Shown one piece after another: positions 1 to 9,588 of a DNA stretch of 64,000 nucleotides. The stretch's first letter is position 1. Each line of letters opens with the position of its first letter. Position numbers and translations under genes: made by a program. Source of the DNA: Lanius collurio (lineage: Eukaryota > Chordata > Aves > Passeriformes > Laniidae); NCBI GenBank assembly GCA_020086605.1, contig JACBWW010000089.1, forward strand, positions 1,143,890 through 1,207,889, given 5' to 3'. Below the pieces are notes generated by a model. It did not search any database. It was not told the DNA's origin and worked only from the letters and a program-made list of their open reading frames with translations.

Positions 1-135
1 TGGCCTTGGACACTGCCAGGGATCCAGGGGCAGCCACAGCTTCTCTGGGCACCCTGTGCCAGGGGCTCAGCACCAAACACAGCCAAGAATTGCTTCCCAA
101 TATCCCATCTTGCCCCACCCTTCTTCTGGTGTCCA
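1..135 (-). repeat. CR1 LINE fragment, antisense, cut by window edge
   Basis: This matches the antisense of the CR1 3' region: a 'gccttggacactgccaggg' block, then 'gggcagccacag', then 'cttcccaatatccc'. The same blocks recur in the same order at 54.9 kb and 57.3 kb. CR1 is the main LINE of bird genomes, and 5'-truncated copies are the rule. Similarity fades after about 130. The left end lies outside the window. Confidence 0.85.
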
Positions 136-3100
136 TTTTAGGTGAAGTGTGAGATACCTTTGTCCCTTCTAACAGGACAGGCATCCTTTACTTGGCTCGA
201 CTGAGATTTAGTGAAACCTTGCACTGGCACAGCCACCTGCAGCCAGGAGCAATACCAAGTTCTTCTTCTTCCTGGTACAGAAACTGCTCACAGCGATGTA
301 CCTGCTCTTGGGTTTGAGTTCCCACTGCTCCCTTCCCACAGCAGGAGCCTGTGCACAGCAGGTGCTTCTTCAGGAGCCTTCTGGAGGCACCACACCCCAG
401 GTACTGCTGCATTTGCCTGAAATTGGATGCAGAACTTAAAAAAAGGAGAGAGAGTAAGAGAACAGGAGTGGTTTTGAGGATTTTCTTCCTGATGTCTTCT
501 AATGGTACTTTTTTACAGCTTTGTTTTTAAGCTGAGCATAATTCATGAGCTCTGCTCTTTAGTAAACACACATGTTAACAACAGCAGTAGCAGTAAACAT
601 AAAAAAAATGTCAGTCATATTATTCCTTGTGGTTTCCTGTGCTGCCTTCTCCAAAGGCAGTGCTTCCCAGGATGTCCTGGCAGCCTCAGGAGTGGTGGAC
701 ACTGTGATGACATCCCAGAAGGAGCAGCTGAGTGCTACTGATTGCTGGAGGCTGGCAGGAAAATGCTGGACTCCCATCTGAAAACACAAACTCAACAGAT
801 CACGGAGAAAATGCCAGCCTGGAAGAGGGGTCAGAGGCAGATTGCAGCCCTTTGGGACTGGGAAAACAGGAGATTTGTGAGAAAGCTTTTCTCCCTCTGT
901 CAAATCTCTGTTATTTGTTACCTGCCTCAGAGGGCTCACGGCTGAAAAATACCCTTGCTTTGCTTTGTGGAATCTAAATGTCCACATGATACAGACATAA
1001 ACCTCAATTTCTTCTCAGCGCTCACCAGCCCTTTTTGGTCATGGAAGGAGAGTCTTTGAGAAATTGATTTTTGTTGAAAACCTACACTTCTGTGCTTTCA
1101 GAAACGAAGGGCACTTCTGATAACAACTTCTGATAGCCTGAACATCTTTCTCTACCAGTTCCCCACTTTTAGCAATGTAAGTTTGTTCCAAGCATCTAAA
1201 TTCTCTCCAGTTTTTGGCAGTGATGCTTTTTAGCTGAATTCCTTTGGTAATATGAAGGCACCTTGCTTGTGCACAAAATGTCCATTGCCTGCACAGCATA
1301 AGAGCATTTTCCTCCCAGACTCCCCTGCCAGCATGTAATTTCCACTATGGGAGGAGTAAGAAATGCATTTCAACTTCTGGTCCTTCTAAGAGTGTCCCTC
1401 AAAAAATGTGTATTAGTGGGGAGGGAAGCAGGTGGAGCATCAGCCTGGGCAACATTTACAGTGTGGTGGTTCCTGGTCACAAGGACCGGGATCAGCACCT
1501 TCACCTCGTTTTGGGGCGGGGCTGTTCAAACCCCACCAATCACTGCTGCAGTCAGCGCCCAGCCTGGGGTTTCCTGCTGCTCCCTCTGCTCCGTTCAGTG
1601 TCTCTGAACACCTTTGTGTCTCACTTGGACACAGTCACATTCTGACCTCTCTGAGACACATTTCATATTTCTCAGAATCAATAACTTCCGATGCATTTGC
1701 AGGAATACGGGGCAGTCGATAAGTCCCGTCAGGTTCCGTTAGGAGGAAAAGCGGAGCGGTGTAAGGATGACATTTCTCAGGGAGCTGCTATCTGGGCATA
1801 TTTGTTATATCAATTTGTCCGACTTCAGGGCTCAGCCGGGGGCTGCAGCCTGTAGCACTCATGTGATTTGGTTTTAAAGCTGCCATTCGGGTGCTCAGGC
1901 AATAACAGCGGTGGCAGAGCCCCTGTGTGGCAGCAGATCCAGCGATCCGGGCGTGCCGAGTGCCCAGACCCGTCAGGGACATCCGAGGGCTCCCTCACCC
2001 AGGTCCCACATCCCTTCGGGGCTCCTGGTCTGCTCTGCTGGCTTTGACCACCGCCCCCCCTGGGATGAGCATAGAAGGGTGGGAGAACGATGATGTTTTT
2101 GCAGAAGTGTTTCCTGAAGGGATGTTTAAACAACAACAACAACAAAATAAGTGAAATTAATGTCTGTGAGAAGGGTCAGATCAGAGCTTGAGGAGGCAGA
2201 CTCTTCACCTGTCTGAAGGCTGCCCACTTTTTCCCTGCCAGAGCTCTCAGTGCAGCACCATTCCTTGGCACAAAGTGTGTTCTTTGCTTTTTAAACTGTC
2301 CTTGAGTCCCCACATTGCTCAGTCCTGCAGCTGAGAAAGACTCAGACAGTGCTGATGGGGGCAAGAGGGTGGGCTGGTAACACTAGGAAGGGATGTTGGC
2401 TAATTTACCCTGGTTTTAGAGTTGTTTAAAAATTGCAGGAGGTTAGAAATGATATAAAAATAAAATTTATGCAGAACGAGTCAAGGCATAACTCTGCTTT
2501 TAAACCAGGAACTTCTGGGAACAGAAGCTTGTTTCTTTCCTCAGTAAATGAGGGCTGTACCCCTGCTATTGCTCTCTGGGAAGAGACCCCCGTGCTCTCC
2601 TCTGACAGCTGCAGCATCAAGGCTTTGTCCAGACTCTTGCAGTGTTCCCAGGTGCTGCAGCACAACCTTTCCTGGCAGGAAGGTGCTGTGGCAGGCACCA
2701 CAACCACAGTGCACAGACCCCACGGCAAAAGAATTCCCCCAGGACTCCAGGCCTCCCTCAGTGGCAGGAACCTGGGGAATGGAAGCCCTTTGTAAACCAG
2801 GTCTGAGCAGTTTAACTTTACAACAGTTTGAGCACATTGTCCCTTTGTCAGACGATGTGGTAAAAATGAAGAAGTCCAATATTTCCTCCATGAAAAATCT
2901 ATTATATTTATAGGAAATTCCTTTGCAGCATCTGAAAGGGGGATGAGGTTTGTCTGAGCATTCCAGTTGGAGGAAGCAAAGCCAAAACTCTGACTTTAAA
3001 GGGCTGTCTGAGAGTGCATGAAACAAGATCATTACAGCAAACAAGACTGTCCCTGTCCCAACCTATTGTCCAATGTCTTTATTCCTTCCTGTTTCTGTGG

Positions 3101-5296
3101 CTCATTGTCTCCCTGTCTTCACCACATCATAGCAATGACTGGTTTTGAATTGTTGAATTAGTGGACTGAGGTAATTTTGTTCATATTTACTGTTTTGTCA
3201 CAAGGTTCTAACAGCACTCTGTGCCTCCAGTTCCTGCCATTTAAAGCAGAGGGACACTTCAGCCACTATGTCCAAGCAATGACTTCGGGAATTGTTTCTG
3301 TATATTCAGTTTTAAACACCTAAAATCATAGTCTGAGATACAGACCAAAAGGAAGGACACCTGTGGGAGTTGTAGGTGCTGACACATCAGTCAACTCTCT
3401 TTGGTCTCCGGTTTTGTGTGGACTTGCTCATCTAACTCTGGCTGATCTGTTTGTATCTCTCACAGGTAATGTGTCCTTTCCATTTCCGGAGTCCCCCAGC
3501 ACAGCCGATCGCAGCCATCTGACCCCAGACCCCGGGTGACCCCTTCAGGTAGCACACAGAGAGGGCTGCTGTTGGCTCCTGCCGTGGGCAGAGGGGCGGT
3601 CTGTAAGGTGTGCTGGGAGGGATCCCGGGGAGCCACGGGCTGGGCGATTTTCAGGCATCCTCTGCCGTTGGTCTAAGGTTGTTTCTTTGATTTCCCAAGC
3701 CCAGAGGCGAATGACTGTTTCTATGTGCCAAGCATCAATTCTTTTCCTTTTGTTCTTATCCTTTCTCCTCTCCACGGTTTTCCTCTTGCTTTGAATTCTC
3801 TCAAAGCACTGCAGTCTCCCTGGCACAGGAGAAAACGCGGTGGTGTTTACAGAGCAGAGGGAAGCACTGGGACTCGGGAGATGTGAAAGGTGGCCCTGCT
3901 GCTCCACCTCCAACACCTCTCTGTGGTTCTGCTTTCTGACTTCCTGTCGGGATAACCTGGACTAAAACCCCTCTGTGCTTTTCCTGTGGGATCCTACAGT
4001 GTCTGCCCAACCTCAGGTAAGACCTTTAGGCACTCCCATTATATGAATGAGAACAAGATTGTTGGTGTCAGTAATTAACATTCTTGTGGGATTGTTGGAA
4101 ATGCTTTGGGATAAACACCACCTGGAATCCTCGCCTGGTTTATGTGGTTTTTAAGATGCAGAGGAGACTGATCCTGTTCGCACGAGAGGGCAGGGACCAT
4201 CTGTCTCCTCTCTTACTGGATGTGCAGAGTGCCTTTCAGTCCAAAGATGAGTTGTAGTAACTCAGGGAGAAGTGGGACACTGGGAAAGTGTTCCCATGGA
4301 CAGTGGGAAAGAGGAATGGAGACTCAGTGGTCAGAGTGTCCCCAGTAATGATCTCATCTGAGAACAACAACTAATGACAGCCACCAAAGCAGGAAAGCAC
4401 AGTCACTGAGAATGCTGTGAGCGCTGTGGCACGGTGTCATCCCACGACAGGCGTGACGGACATGAAATCCCACTCTTCTGACATGGATGGCAAAAATCCT
4501 GTTCACTGCAATAACATCAGGCTTTCCCCTTGGGGGTTACCTGCAGTCCTTCTGGATCCCAGAGAGCCACATCCCACATCATTATGCACTTCCTGATAAC
4601 AAATGCATTACCCTTTTCTTTTAAATTGTGGATTGGATTCTAGTAAACACTGCATTTTAGATTCTAGGTTCCCTCCACCTACCTCTGAAAACCTTAAATA
4701 AACAAACACTGGATTAGAACTCAGCAGCTCCCTTGCTCAGTGACAGAAGCCTGTAAAAGCATTTTACACCAACTGCCCTGCTTGTGTTTCAGACTCTGTC
4801 AGCCCAGGACTCAAGGAGCTCCACCTTCCTCTCAGACGTGCCGGGAAATTCACCTCCATGATTGGAAAGTCTGCCTCCATTTCTGACCCTCCCTGACTCC
4901 AGTGAGGAGCTGGGACTGCTGTTGACATCAGGAATGACAGAAGTGTGTGCTGGCGTTGGAGGGTTTCTGGCACATGACCTGTTAACCTAGAATTTGCTCG
5001 GCAAAGTCCAGAGGATGACTTTTAACCTCAGAGCAGTTTGCAAAACCACATCTGTGATCAATAAATGTGAAAAATAAATGAAAGAAATAAATCTAGCCCA
5101 TATTGAAGGATCAAAGACAGCACACCTTGCTGGGCACTGGTGCTGGAGTTGGGATGGAGATTGTGAATAATTGGGCAGGCCACGTTGCCAGAAGTTGTCC
5201 GTGGATGGAGCCGATGCCTCACACAAGGGAGGCAGCACAGAAGGTTAAACTGAAGGTATCTCATAGCTCTAAGTCTTAAACTTAATGAGCCACGTC
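136..5296. other. Intergenic sequence without a supported gene
   Basis: No exon could be supported on either strand. Open frames are short, mutually overlapping and lack good splice sites or start contexts. Two short plus-strand stretches resemble exons: 3467-3548, flanked by a 'ctctcacag' acceptor and a 'cag|gtagca' donor, and 4793-4861, after 'gtgtttcag' and open for 22 codons to a TGA. Neither links to a recognisable protein. If real they would be 3' exons of a gene starting outside the window; I do not call them. Confidence 0.5.
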
Positions 5297-5302
5297 TTTA
5301 TT
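5297..5302 (-). terminator. Candidate poly(A) signal of the minus-strand orphan gene
   Basis: Read on the minus strand this is AATAAA, about 110 nt beyond the stop codon at 5414-5416. That distance suits a short 3' UTR. The hexamer is common by chance in AT-rich DNA and no clear GU-rich downstream element was seen, so it supports the gene model only weakly. Confidence 0.3.
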
Positions 5303-5413
5303 TGTGCTGCAGCCCCTTCTTATCCCAAATTGCCTTAACCAGCTGCCAGAGGATGCCCGGTAACGGAAAATTCTCTGGATAACAATAAATTGGTGTAACG
5401 ATTCAGTGTCACC

Positions 5414-5667
5414 TCACATCCTGCCAAGCAATAGAGAAATCACGATGAGAAAAACAGGCACGGCCAGAGTGGCACTGAACAGTGCAATCCTAATTCCATC
5501 ACCCTTCTTGTGGGCCACAGATAACCCAGTGCAATTTCCAGCCGCTCTGAAGCGGCTCCAAGTCTCAGCAGGAGTCGGGAAAGCTCCGCGTAGCCTCGGG
5601 ACTGAGGAGTCGGAAGGATCAGGGGAGTTGTTGTTCCATAACCTTGCCTCTGCATCAAAATCAGGGG
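5414..5667 (-). CDS. Candidate exon 2 of a small surface glycoprotein, possibly GPI-anchored
   Basis: I do not recognise this protein. On the minus strand a splice acceptor (T-rich tract, then CCAAGGCAG) precedes 254 nt that are open to a TGA. The exon enters with two bases of a split codon, which fits the phase-1 donor of the signal-peptide exon at 7718. It would add 83 residues after the split codon. They begin PDFDAEARLW and contain two sequons (NNS at residues 12-14, NCT at 44-46). After a small-residue, charged stretch (HKKGDG) comes a hydrophobic segment of about 22 residues (IALFSATLAVPVFLIVISLL) ending in GRM and stop. A hydrophobic C-terminus with no cytoplasmic tail after small residues is what a GPI-attachment signal looks like; a tail-less type I membrane protein is the alternative. 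The exon has more CpG than the flanking DNA. Against it: the plus strand is open over the same interval, and no transcript or homologue could be checked. It could be chance. Confidence 0.3.
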
Positions 5668-6305
5668 CTGCCTTGGAATGGGAAGCACTCCAAGCAAAAC
5701 ACAAAATTTTAATCACCGAAATGAAGGTCCTCCTCTGGCTCCCTCTCTGGAGAATAGTCTGTCTCTGATGAGCATGCACAGACTCCCAAAGAAGGTAAAT
5801 TTTGGATTTAAATCTCTACGTCAGTGTGTGAAGGACTGTGTTAAGTCTTGGCTGTAAGGCTGAGATATCTCCAAGAAGAGAAAAACATTTTTTCCACTTA
5901 AGTGGCTGTGGTAGAGGAGGTAAATATATTGTCTCCCACTATTAAAGGGCGAGGAAATCATTTATACATGTGTATTACACATTTGCACCTAACAGTGGTG
6001 CTTTTTTTTTTTAAATTCAAGAGTCTAAAAGTTTAGAAATACCAACATTAAGGTGGCCTGTGCAGCTGTAATTTGTCCCTTCCATGCATCTGCATTATGA
6101 TAAAGTATTTAATTGTAATTAGATCACATGCTGTTCTTTCAACAGGTTCCTGGCCTCACTCATTGTACAGAATAGACTGTGCTCACTAAGTAATAATTTT
6201 ATTTTCTCCTCGCTGTTCACTGTGTGGCCCGTGCTTTATTTACAGCAGACTATTCAAATGCTGTTCTGAAGACAGATTTATTCATTTCCTCCTGAGCTTT
6301 TCCAT

Positions 6306-6424
6306 GGGACTCATCACTATGGTATCCAAGTGCTTCACAAACTCTAATTCATTTTCTCAACACTGGAGCGAGAGCTGGTGTTGTCCTTATTTTACAGACG
6401 AGGAACTCGGGTGCACAGACAGAA
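6306..6424 (+). repeat. MIR-like ancient SINE fragment
   Basis: The stretch contains the MIR-type order of blocks: 'aagtgcttcacaaa', 'taattcattttctcaac', then 'ttattttacagacgaggaac' followed by 'cacagaca'. In mammalian MIR the last part reads as a TTTTACAGATGAGGAAACTGAGGCACAGA-like block. It is diverged and carries indels, as expected for an element active before the amniote split. The boundaries are approximate. Confidence 0.55.
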
Positions 6425-7139
6425 CAGTAAAAAATATCTTTTCATTTCAGAGATCCAATTAGAAATACTCAATGGCCTGATTTTGTCAGAAAATAGAACA
6501 TGGCCAAGCATCTAATTGAGTCAGAAGTTGTATAAATTCTCAGTTATTGCAGATTTATCTGCAAGAGCTCTTCACTTCTGCAAGTCAGGCTTCAAAATGT
6601 CAGGCCGGGCACCTGAGCAGCGCTGACTGCACGATTAGTGCAGCGCAGGGCAGGCTCTGCTTCGGGACTGTGCTTTGCACCCCACAGATTCTCGAGGCTA
6701 AAAATCCCTCCTGGGAGCAGCAGTCACCTGCCCCACCCACAGTGCTGTGCTTGCTTGCCCTGCAGTTCCTCACGAGGTGCATGAAACACCTACCTCTGAT
6801 TTTTACAGTAAATGAGGTGGAAGTTGTTGAGGCACTTGCCTGGGTTCTCTGACCACGGTTTAGTGTCTGAGCCTGGCTTATCCTTCTGCACTGGCCACCT
6901 TTATCCTGGTGTTTGGGAAGTGGGGAGTGGGTTACTTTGCAGCCTGAGCATTGTTGTTTTATTGAATATGTACTTCTTTCCCACACAAAGATAACCCCAG
7001 CAATGCAATCCTGGGTTGGCATCGATGCAGGGCCTCAGCAATGTGGAAATTGCCCCATGAGGGATGTCATGGTTGGCACAAGCTCCAGCACTTCAAGGGG
7101 GTGAGGTACATTCTCAGTGTATTTCAGGTACCTGCTGCT

Positions 7140-7700
7140 GACTGTTTTCCAGGTGGTCTTCATTCCCCTTCCTAAATTCTCACCTTTCTGCTCTGCCTCC
7201 CCCCCCCCCCAGTTTCTGTCACTCCTGTTCCTACATCACTGTCCCTAGTGAATTCCCTCTTCCCACAGACCCTGTTGCATCCCACACCCAGCCTCGGGGT
7301 CCTCCTCCCTTGCCCTGCTCCAGCTCTTCCATCTGATCCCCGTTGCCCAGCAAGCTCTCCCTCAGCCCTTGACCAGACCAGAGGGACAGCTCCCAGTCCT
7401 CCCAGGCTGCATGTCCTCCTCCCAGAGACTTCTCCCATTCCCACTCTGGTTTAAAGTCTTCTCCCAGCAGCCTGGCTTCCAGACTCTTTCCTATCAGCTT
7501 TGCTTTATCCCTCCCTTCAGGCAGACCTGTTTTTCCTTCTGGCTCCCCGTTCCCTTCCATCACCCTGGAGAACCTGTCTCTCTCCAGAGCCTCTGTGCCT
7601 GCCAATTTGCCCGTCCCAGACTTAGTTCCCATCCCCACTGTGTGTTTTCCAAGGAGCTTCCTGCTCCGTGTTTCCCAAGAGGACTGGAAGGACAGGTTCC
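7140..7700 (+). repeat. Long pyrimidine-rich tract with a 12-C run
   Basis: About 560 nt are dominated by C and T on the plus strand, including an uninterrupted run of 12 C at 7199-7210. Loosely repeated 'cccag/cttcc/ctcctccc' words suggest a decayed simple or minisatellite repeat. The purine-rich complement explains the unusually long Gly/Glu-rich open frames on the minus strand (for example 7231-7638), which I regard as by-products. Confidence 0.6.
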
Positions 7701-7717
7701 CTCTTCGCCCTTCCTAC

Positions 7718-7859
7718 CTGCAGCCATGGCACGGTCCAGAGCTGGAGCTGCAGGTCCAGCTTTGATCCCACGGCCCTGGGCTGGGATGAGGATGGAGCTG
7801 CTGGGGAGAGGAAGTAGCAGCAGGCTGAGCACCAGCAGGACTTTCAGGATGGTTTTCAT
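7718..7859 (-). CDS. Candidate exon 1 (signal peptide) of an unrecognised secreted or surface protein
   Basis: I cannot name the family. On the minus strand the ATG at 7859-7857 sits in good context (CCACCATGA, with A at -3). The next 47 codons begin MKTILKVLLVLSLLLLPLPS, a textbook signal peptide: one or two Lys, a leucine-rich core of about 13 residues, then a small or polar region with likely cleavage near the SSS. The mature start is ILIPAQGRGIK. The coding part ends in CTGCAG|GTAGGA, a near-consensus 5' splice site, in phase 1. Reading through the donor gives an unspliced 99-residue frame instead. A TATA box and initiator lie about 65-95 nt upstream. The best-fitting next exon is 5414-5667, which would give about 131 residues in all. 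Its place just left of the NEO1 promoter makes it a minus-strand neighbour of that gene. The signal exon and promoter are much better supported than the rest of the model. Confidence 0.45.
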
Positions 7860-7919
7860 GGTGGAGTTTGAGGGAACATCTCTGGCAAAATGACTATTCT
7901 CATTTTCAGACTAGAAAAT

Positions 7920-7955
7920 CCCTGACAGAAGGAAGAGAAGGAGAAACGTTTATAA
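7920..7955 (-). promoter_or_regulatory. TATA box and initiator of the orphan minus-strand gene
   Basis: Read on the minus strand, TTATAAAC spans 7955-7948. An initiator-like TCAGGG has its A at 7923, 31 nt after the first T of TATAAA at 7954, which is the canonical TATA-to-start spacing. The resulting 5' UTR would be about 64 nt. A competing reading is that the pyrimidine-rich stretch ending in TGTCAG is a splice acceptor, which would place the true promoter farther upstream. Tissue-restricted expression would be expected from a TATA promoter without a CpG island. Confidence 0.4.
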
Positions 7956-8767
7956 TTTAACCCAAGGTATGAACTTCAGATTCTTATATTTCAGCACAGT
8001 GGTTAGTCTGGCCCTATTAAACACGACTGAGGGTAGGATTTTATGATGGGAATTGCTAACCAGCTTTAATAGGAGTTACACTACCAGTCCTGCCTTTTAA
8101 TCACCGCTTCCATTTTCAGGATAAATTGCAGCTGGTTGCTGGTAATCCTTGTGACATATCAGATAGCAGCGTAACTCGGCAAGGGTAAGCTGGAGAAACC
8201 CAAACATCCTTCTGAGGAGGTAATTATTCCATTGTGAAAATGCCCCGGGATATTTTTAGTGGCCAAACCCCCTGTTTCCTGACAGAAACATAAAATAATG
8301 AGGCAAGTTTCACAAGGAGAGACGCCTCAGACACCTGTATCAGCTGGTGCTTTGCAGTCACGTCAGTGTTTAATTCACTGTGCGCATCCCTGCATCCCTG
8401 TACAGCAAAACCCACACCTGCGTTTGGGGCACCGCACGCTCTGCCAGCGTCTGCCTCGCAGAAAACCCTCTCCATAAACAAATCTGCAAATCCCGCTGGA
8501 TCAGGGAGAATTTCACGGGAATATAGAGCTGCCTGCAACAAGAGGGACACCCTTGCCACACACACCGAGGTTAGAAAGGGAAACTTTCCTTAACGGGAGT
8601 CTCACAACCAGCGTAAAAGCCTGGGGGTTTTTTTGGAACAAATGATTTTAATTTAGTTTTAAAACATTTTGCAACATGTTTTGCGGGGGATGTACCCATG
8701 TTTCACGTTGTGCAGTGCCCCAGGGGTCCGGCTGTCTCCCGGTTACCTCTAGCCCCTGGTCCCATGT

Positions 8768-8793
8768 AATTTATGTCCCGAAAGACATAAATT
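8768..8793. repeat. Perfect inverted repeat, 10-bp arms, 6-nt loop (copy 1)
   Basis: The arms are AATTTATGTC (8768-8777) and GACATAAATT (8784-8793), with loop CCGAAA. The same two arms, around a different 8-nt loop, occur at 35614-35641. The flanks are also partly alike (CAATTAG after this copy, TCAAAAG after the other). It may be a dimeric protein-binding site or a relic of a short dispersed element. Confidence 0.75.
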
Positions 8794-8810
8794 CAATTAG
8801 ATTCAATTAG
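8791..8810 (+). repeat. Tandem duplicate of the 10-mer ATTCAATTAG
   Basis: Two exact adjacent copies, each containing CAATTAG, whose complement CTAATTG holds the TAATTG core bound by many homeodomain proteins. They overlap the right arm of the inverted repeat by three bases. Whether they act on the orphan gene, NEO1 or neither cannot be told from sequence. Confidence 0.6.
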
Positions 8811-9229
8811 TCAATAACAAAATGAGCAAGGACACCGTGTGCGTTGTAAAAATATAATTTAGTGGGTAACAAGCTGAGATGGAAAAAATATCAGGGTACA
8901 CTCCAGATGATTAATGAAGGAGGAATGTATATTTACAGATTTTATTGTGTCCTTTGTAAGGAGACTGGATCCAGCAGTAGGGCTGGAACCGGCGGGTAAC
9001 GATGCGGCATTCCAGTGATTCGGATGTGAATGGCAAATGCTGTATAAAACTAATTACCCCCGGGAGGATGAAAATACATTGCATTTGCCTCTTCAGAGCA
9101 TGTCTGGCCTTTTTTTCACGTTATTTATCTTTGAGAAGCATGTTTACCGGGAGAGGCGACATCCCGAACAGAGCAGCAGAGTTGCTCCCCATGAAAACAA
9201 GTTTCCGCCAGTTCTTTTTCTACGTTTAG

Positions 9230-9588
9230 TTCGATTGCGGGTTTCTTGGCGGCCCTGGATTGCTGGTTCCCAGCCCCACGGCAGAGCAGGGCTCCCGCTT
9301 CCCACCCCCTCCGGCTCGCCACAGAGCGGGGATACCCGGATTGGTGCCGAACCCTTTGGTTTTCCGCGTTTTTACCCGTGGAGAACGCGCAGGTCCGGCA
9401 CCCACGCTGGGCTGCTCCTGGAGAGGGGAAAGCACGGATTTATGGCGTGAAAACCGCAGAACTTCACGTACCGAGCGCCTGAGGGGAAGGGGGGGCAGCG
9501 CGGCGCCCCTCAGGAGAGGGCGGCGGCCCCGCCCCCCGCGCGCAGGCGCGGTGGCGCGCGCGGAGGGGGGGGGCGGGCGCGCGCACAC
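9230..9588 (+). promoter_or_regulatory. NEO1: CpG island, probable NEO1 promoter (left half)
   Basis: CpG density climbs from about 9230 and becomes extreme at 9481-9588 (repeated GCGC and CCGCC). Within it are a GC box (CCCCGCCCCCC, 9527-9537) and an NRF1-like palindrome (GCGCAGGCGCG, 9540-9550). It ends in a long G run (GGAGGGGGGGGGCGGGCG) and the assembly gap. No TATA box was noted. A TATA-less CpG island with Sp1- and NRF1-type sites is typical for a broadly expressed receptor such as neogenin. The first Ig-domain exon lies 50 kb downstream on the same strand, which fits a large first intron. The assignment to NEO1 is an inference from position; the island could also serve a divergent transcript. 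Confidence 0.6.

Larger units (their letters stand above)
5668..7717 (-). other. Putative intron of the orphan minus-strand gene
   Basis: This 2050-nt interval lies between the two candidate exons. It holds a MIR-like element (6306-6424) and a strongly pyrimidine-rich plus-strand tract (about 7140-7700). A further possible minus-strand exon lies at 6797-6907: a 'cccaaacaccag' acceptor, then 111 nt, then an 'AGAG|GTAGGTG' donor. Its only open frame requires phase 0, which the phase-1 exon upstream cannot supply, so I leave it out. Confidence 0.3.
7956..9229. other. Intergenic sequence between the orphan gene and the NEO1 CpG island
   Basis: No exon was seen. The interval would lie between two divergent promoters. 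It contains a perfect 10-bp-arm inverted repeat at 8768-8793 and a tandem 10-mer at 8791-8810, described separately. It is AT-rich from 8760 to 8950, with several ATTA/TAAT words. Open frames here are short and lack start context. Confidence 0.5.

Noticed and set aside
608..781. Plus-strand ORF starting MSVILFLVVSCAAFSKG, resembling a signal peptide
   Set aside because: The start follows an A run without a supporting promoter. No good donor occurs in the frame, which stops after about 57 codons, and no downstream exon fits.
3467..4861. Short plus-strand exon-like blocks at 3467-3548, 3996-4012 and 4793-4861
   Set aside because: Splice-like ends are present but the encoded peptides are short, end in stops and match nothing I know.
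6797..6907. Minus-strand exon-like block with acceptor and AGAG|GTAGGT donor
   Set aside because: Its open frame needs a phase-0 predecessor. The phase-1 signal exon would run into an immediate stop at the good acceptor.
7231..7638. Minus-strand 135-codon Gly/Glu-rich frame
   Set aside because: It lies wholly in a purine-rich strand of a low-complexity tract, is out of frame with the signal-peptide exon and has no usable acceptor.
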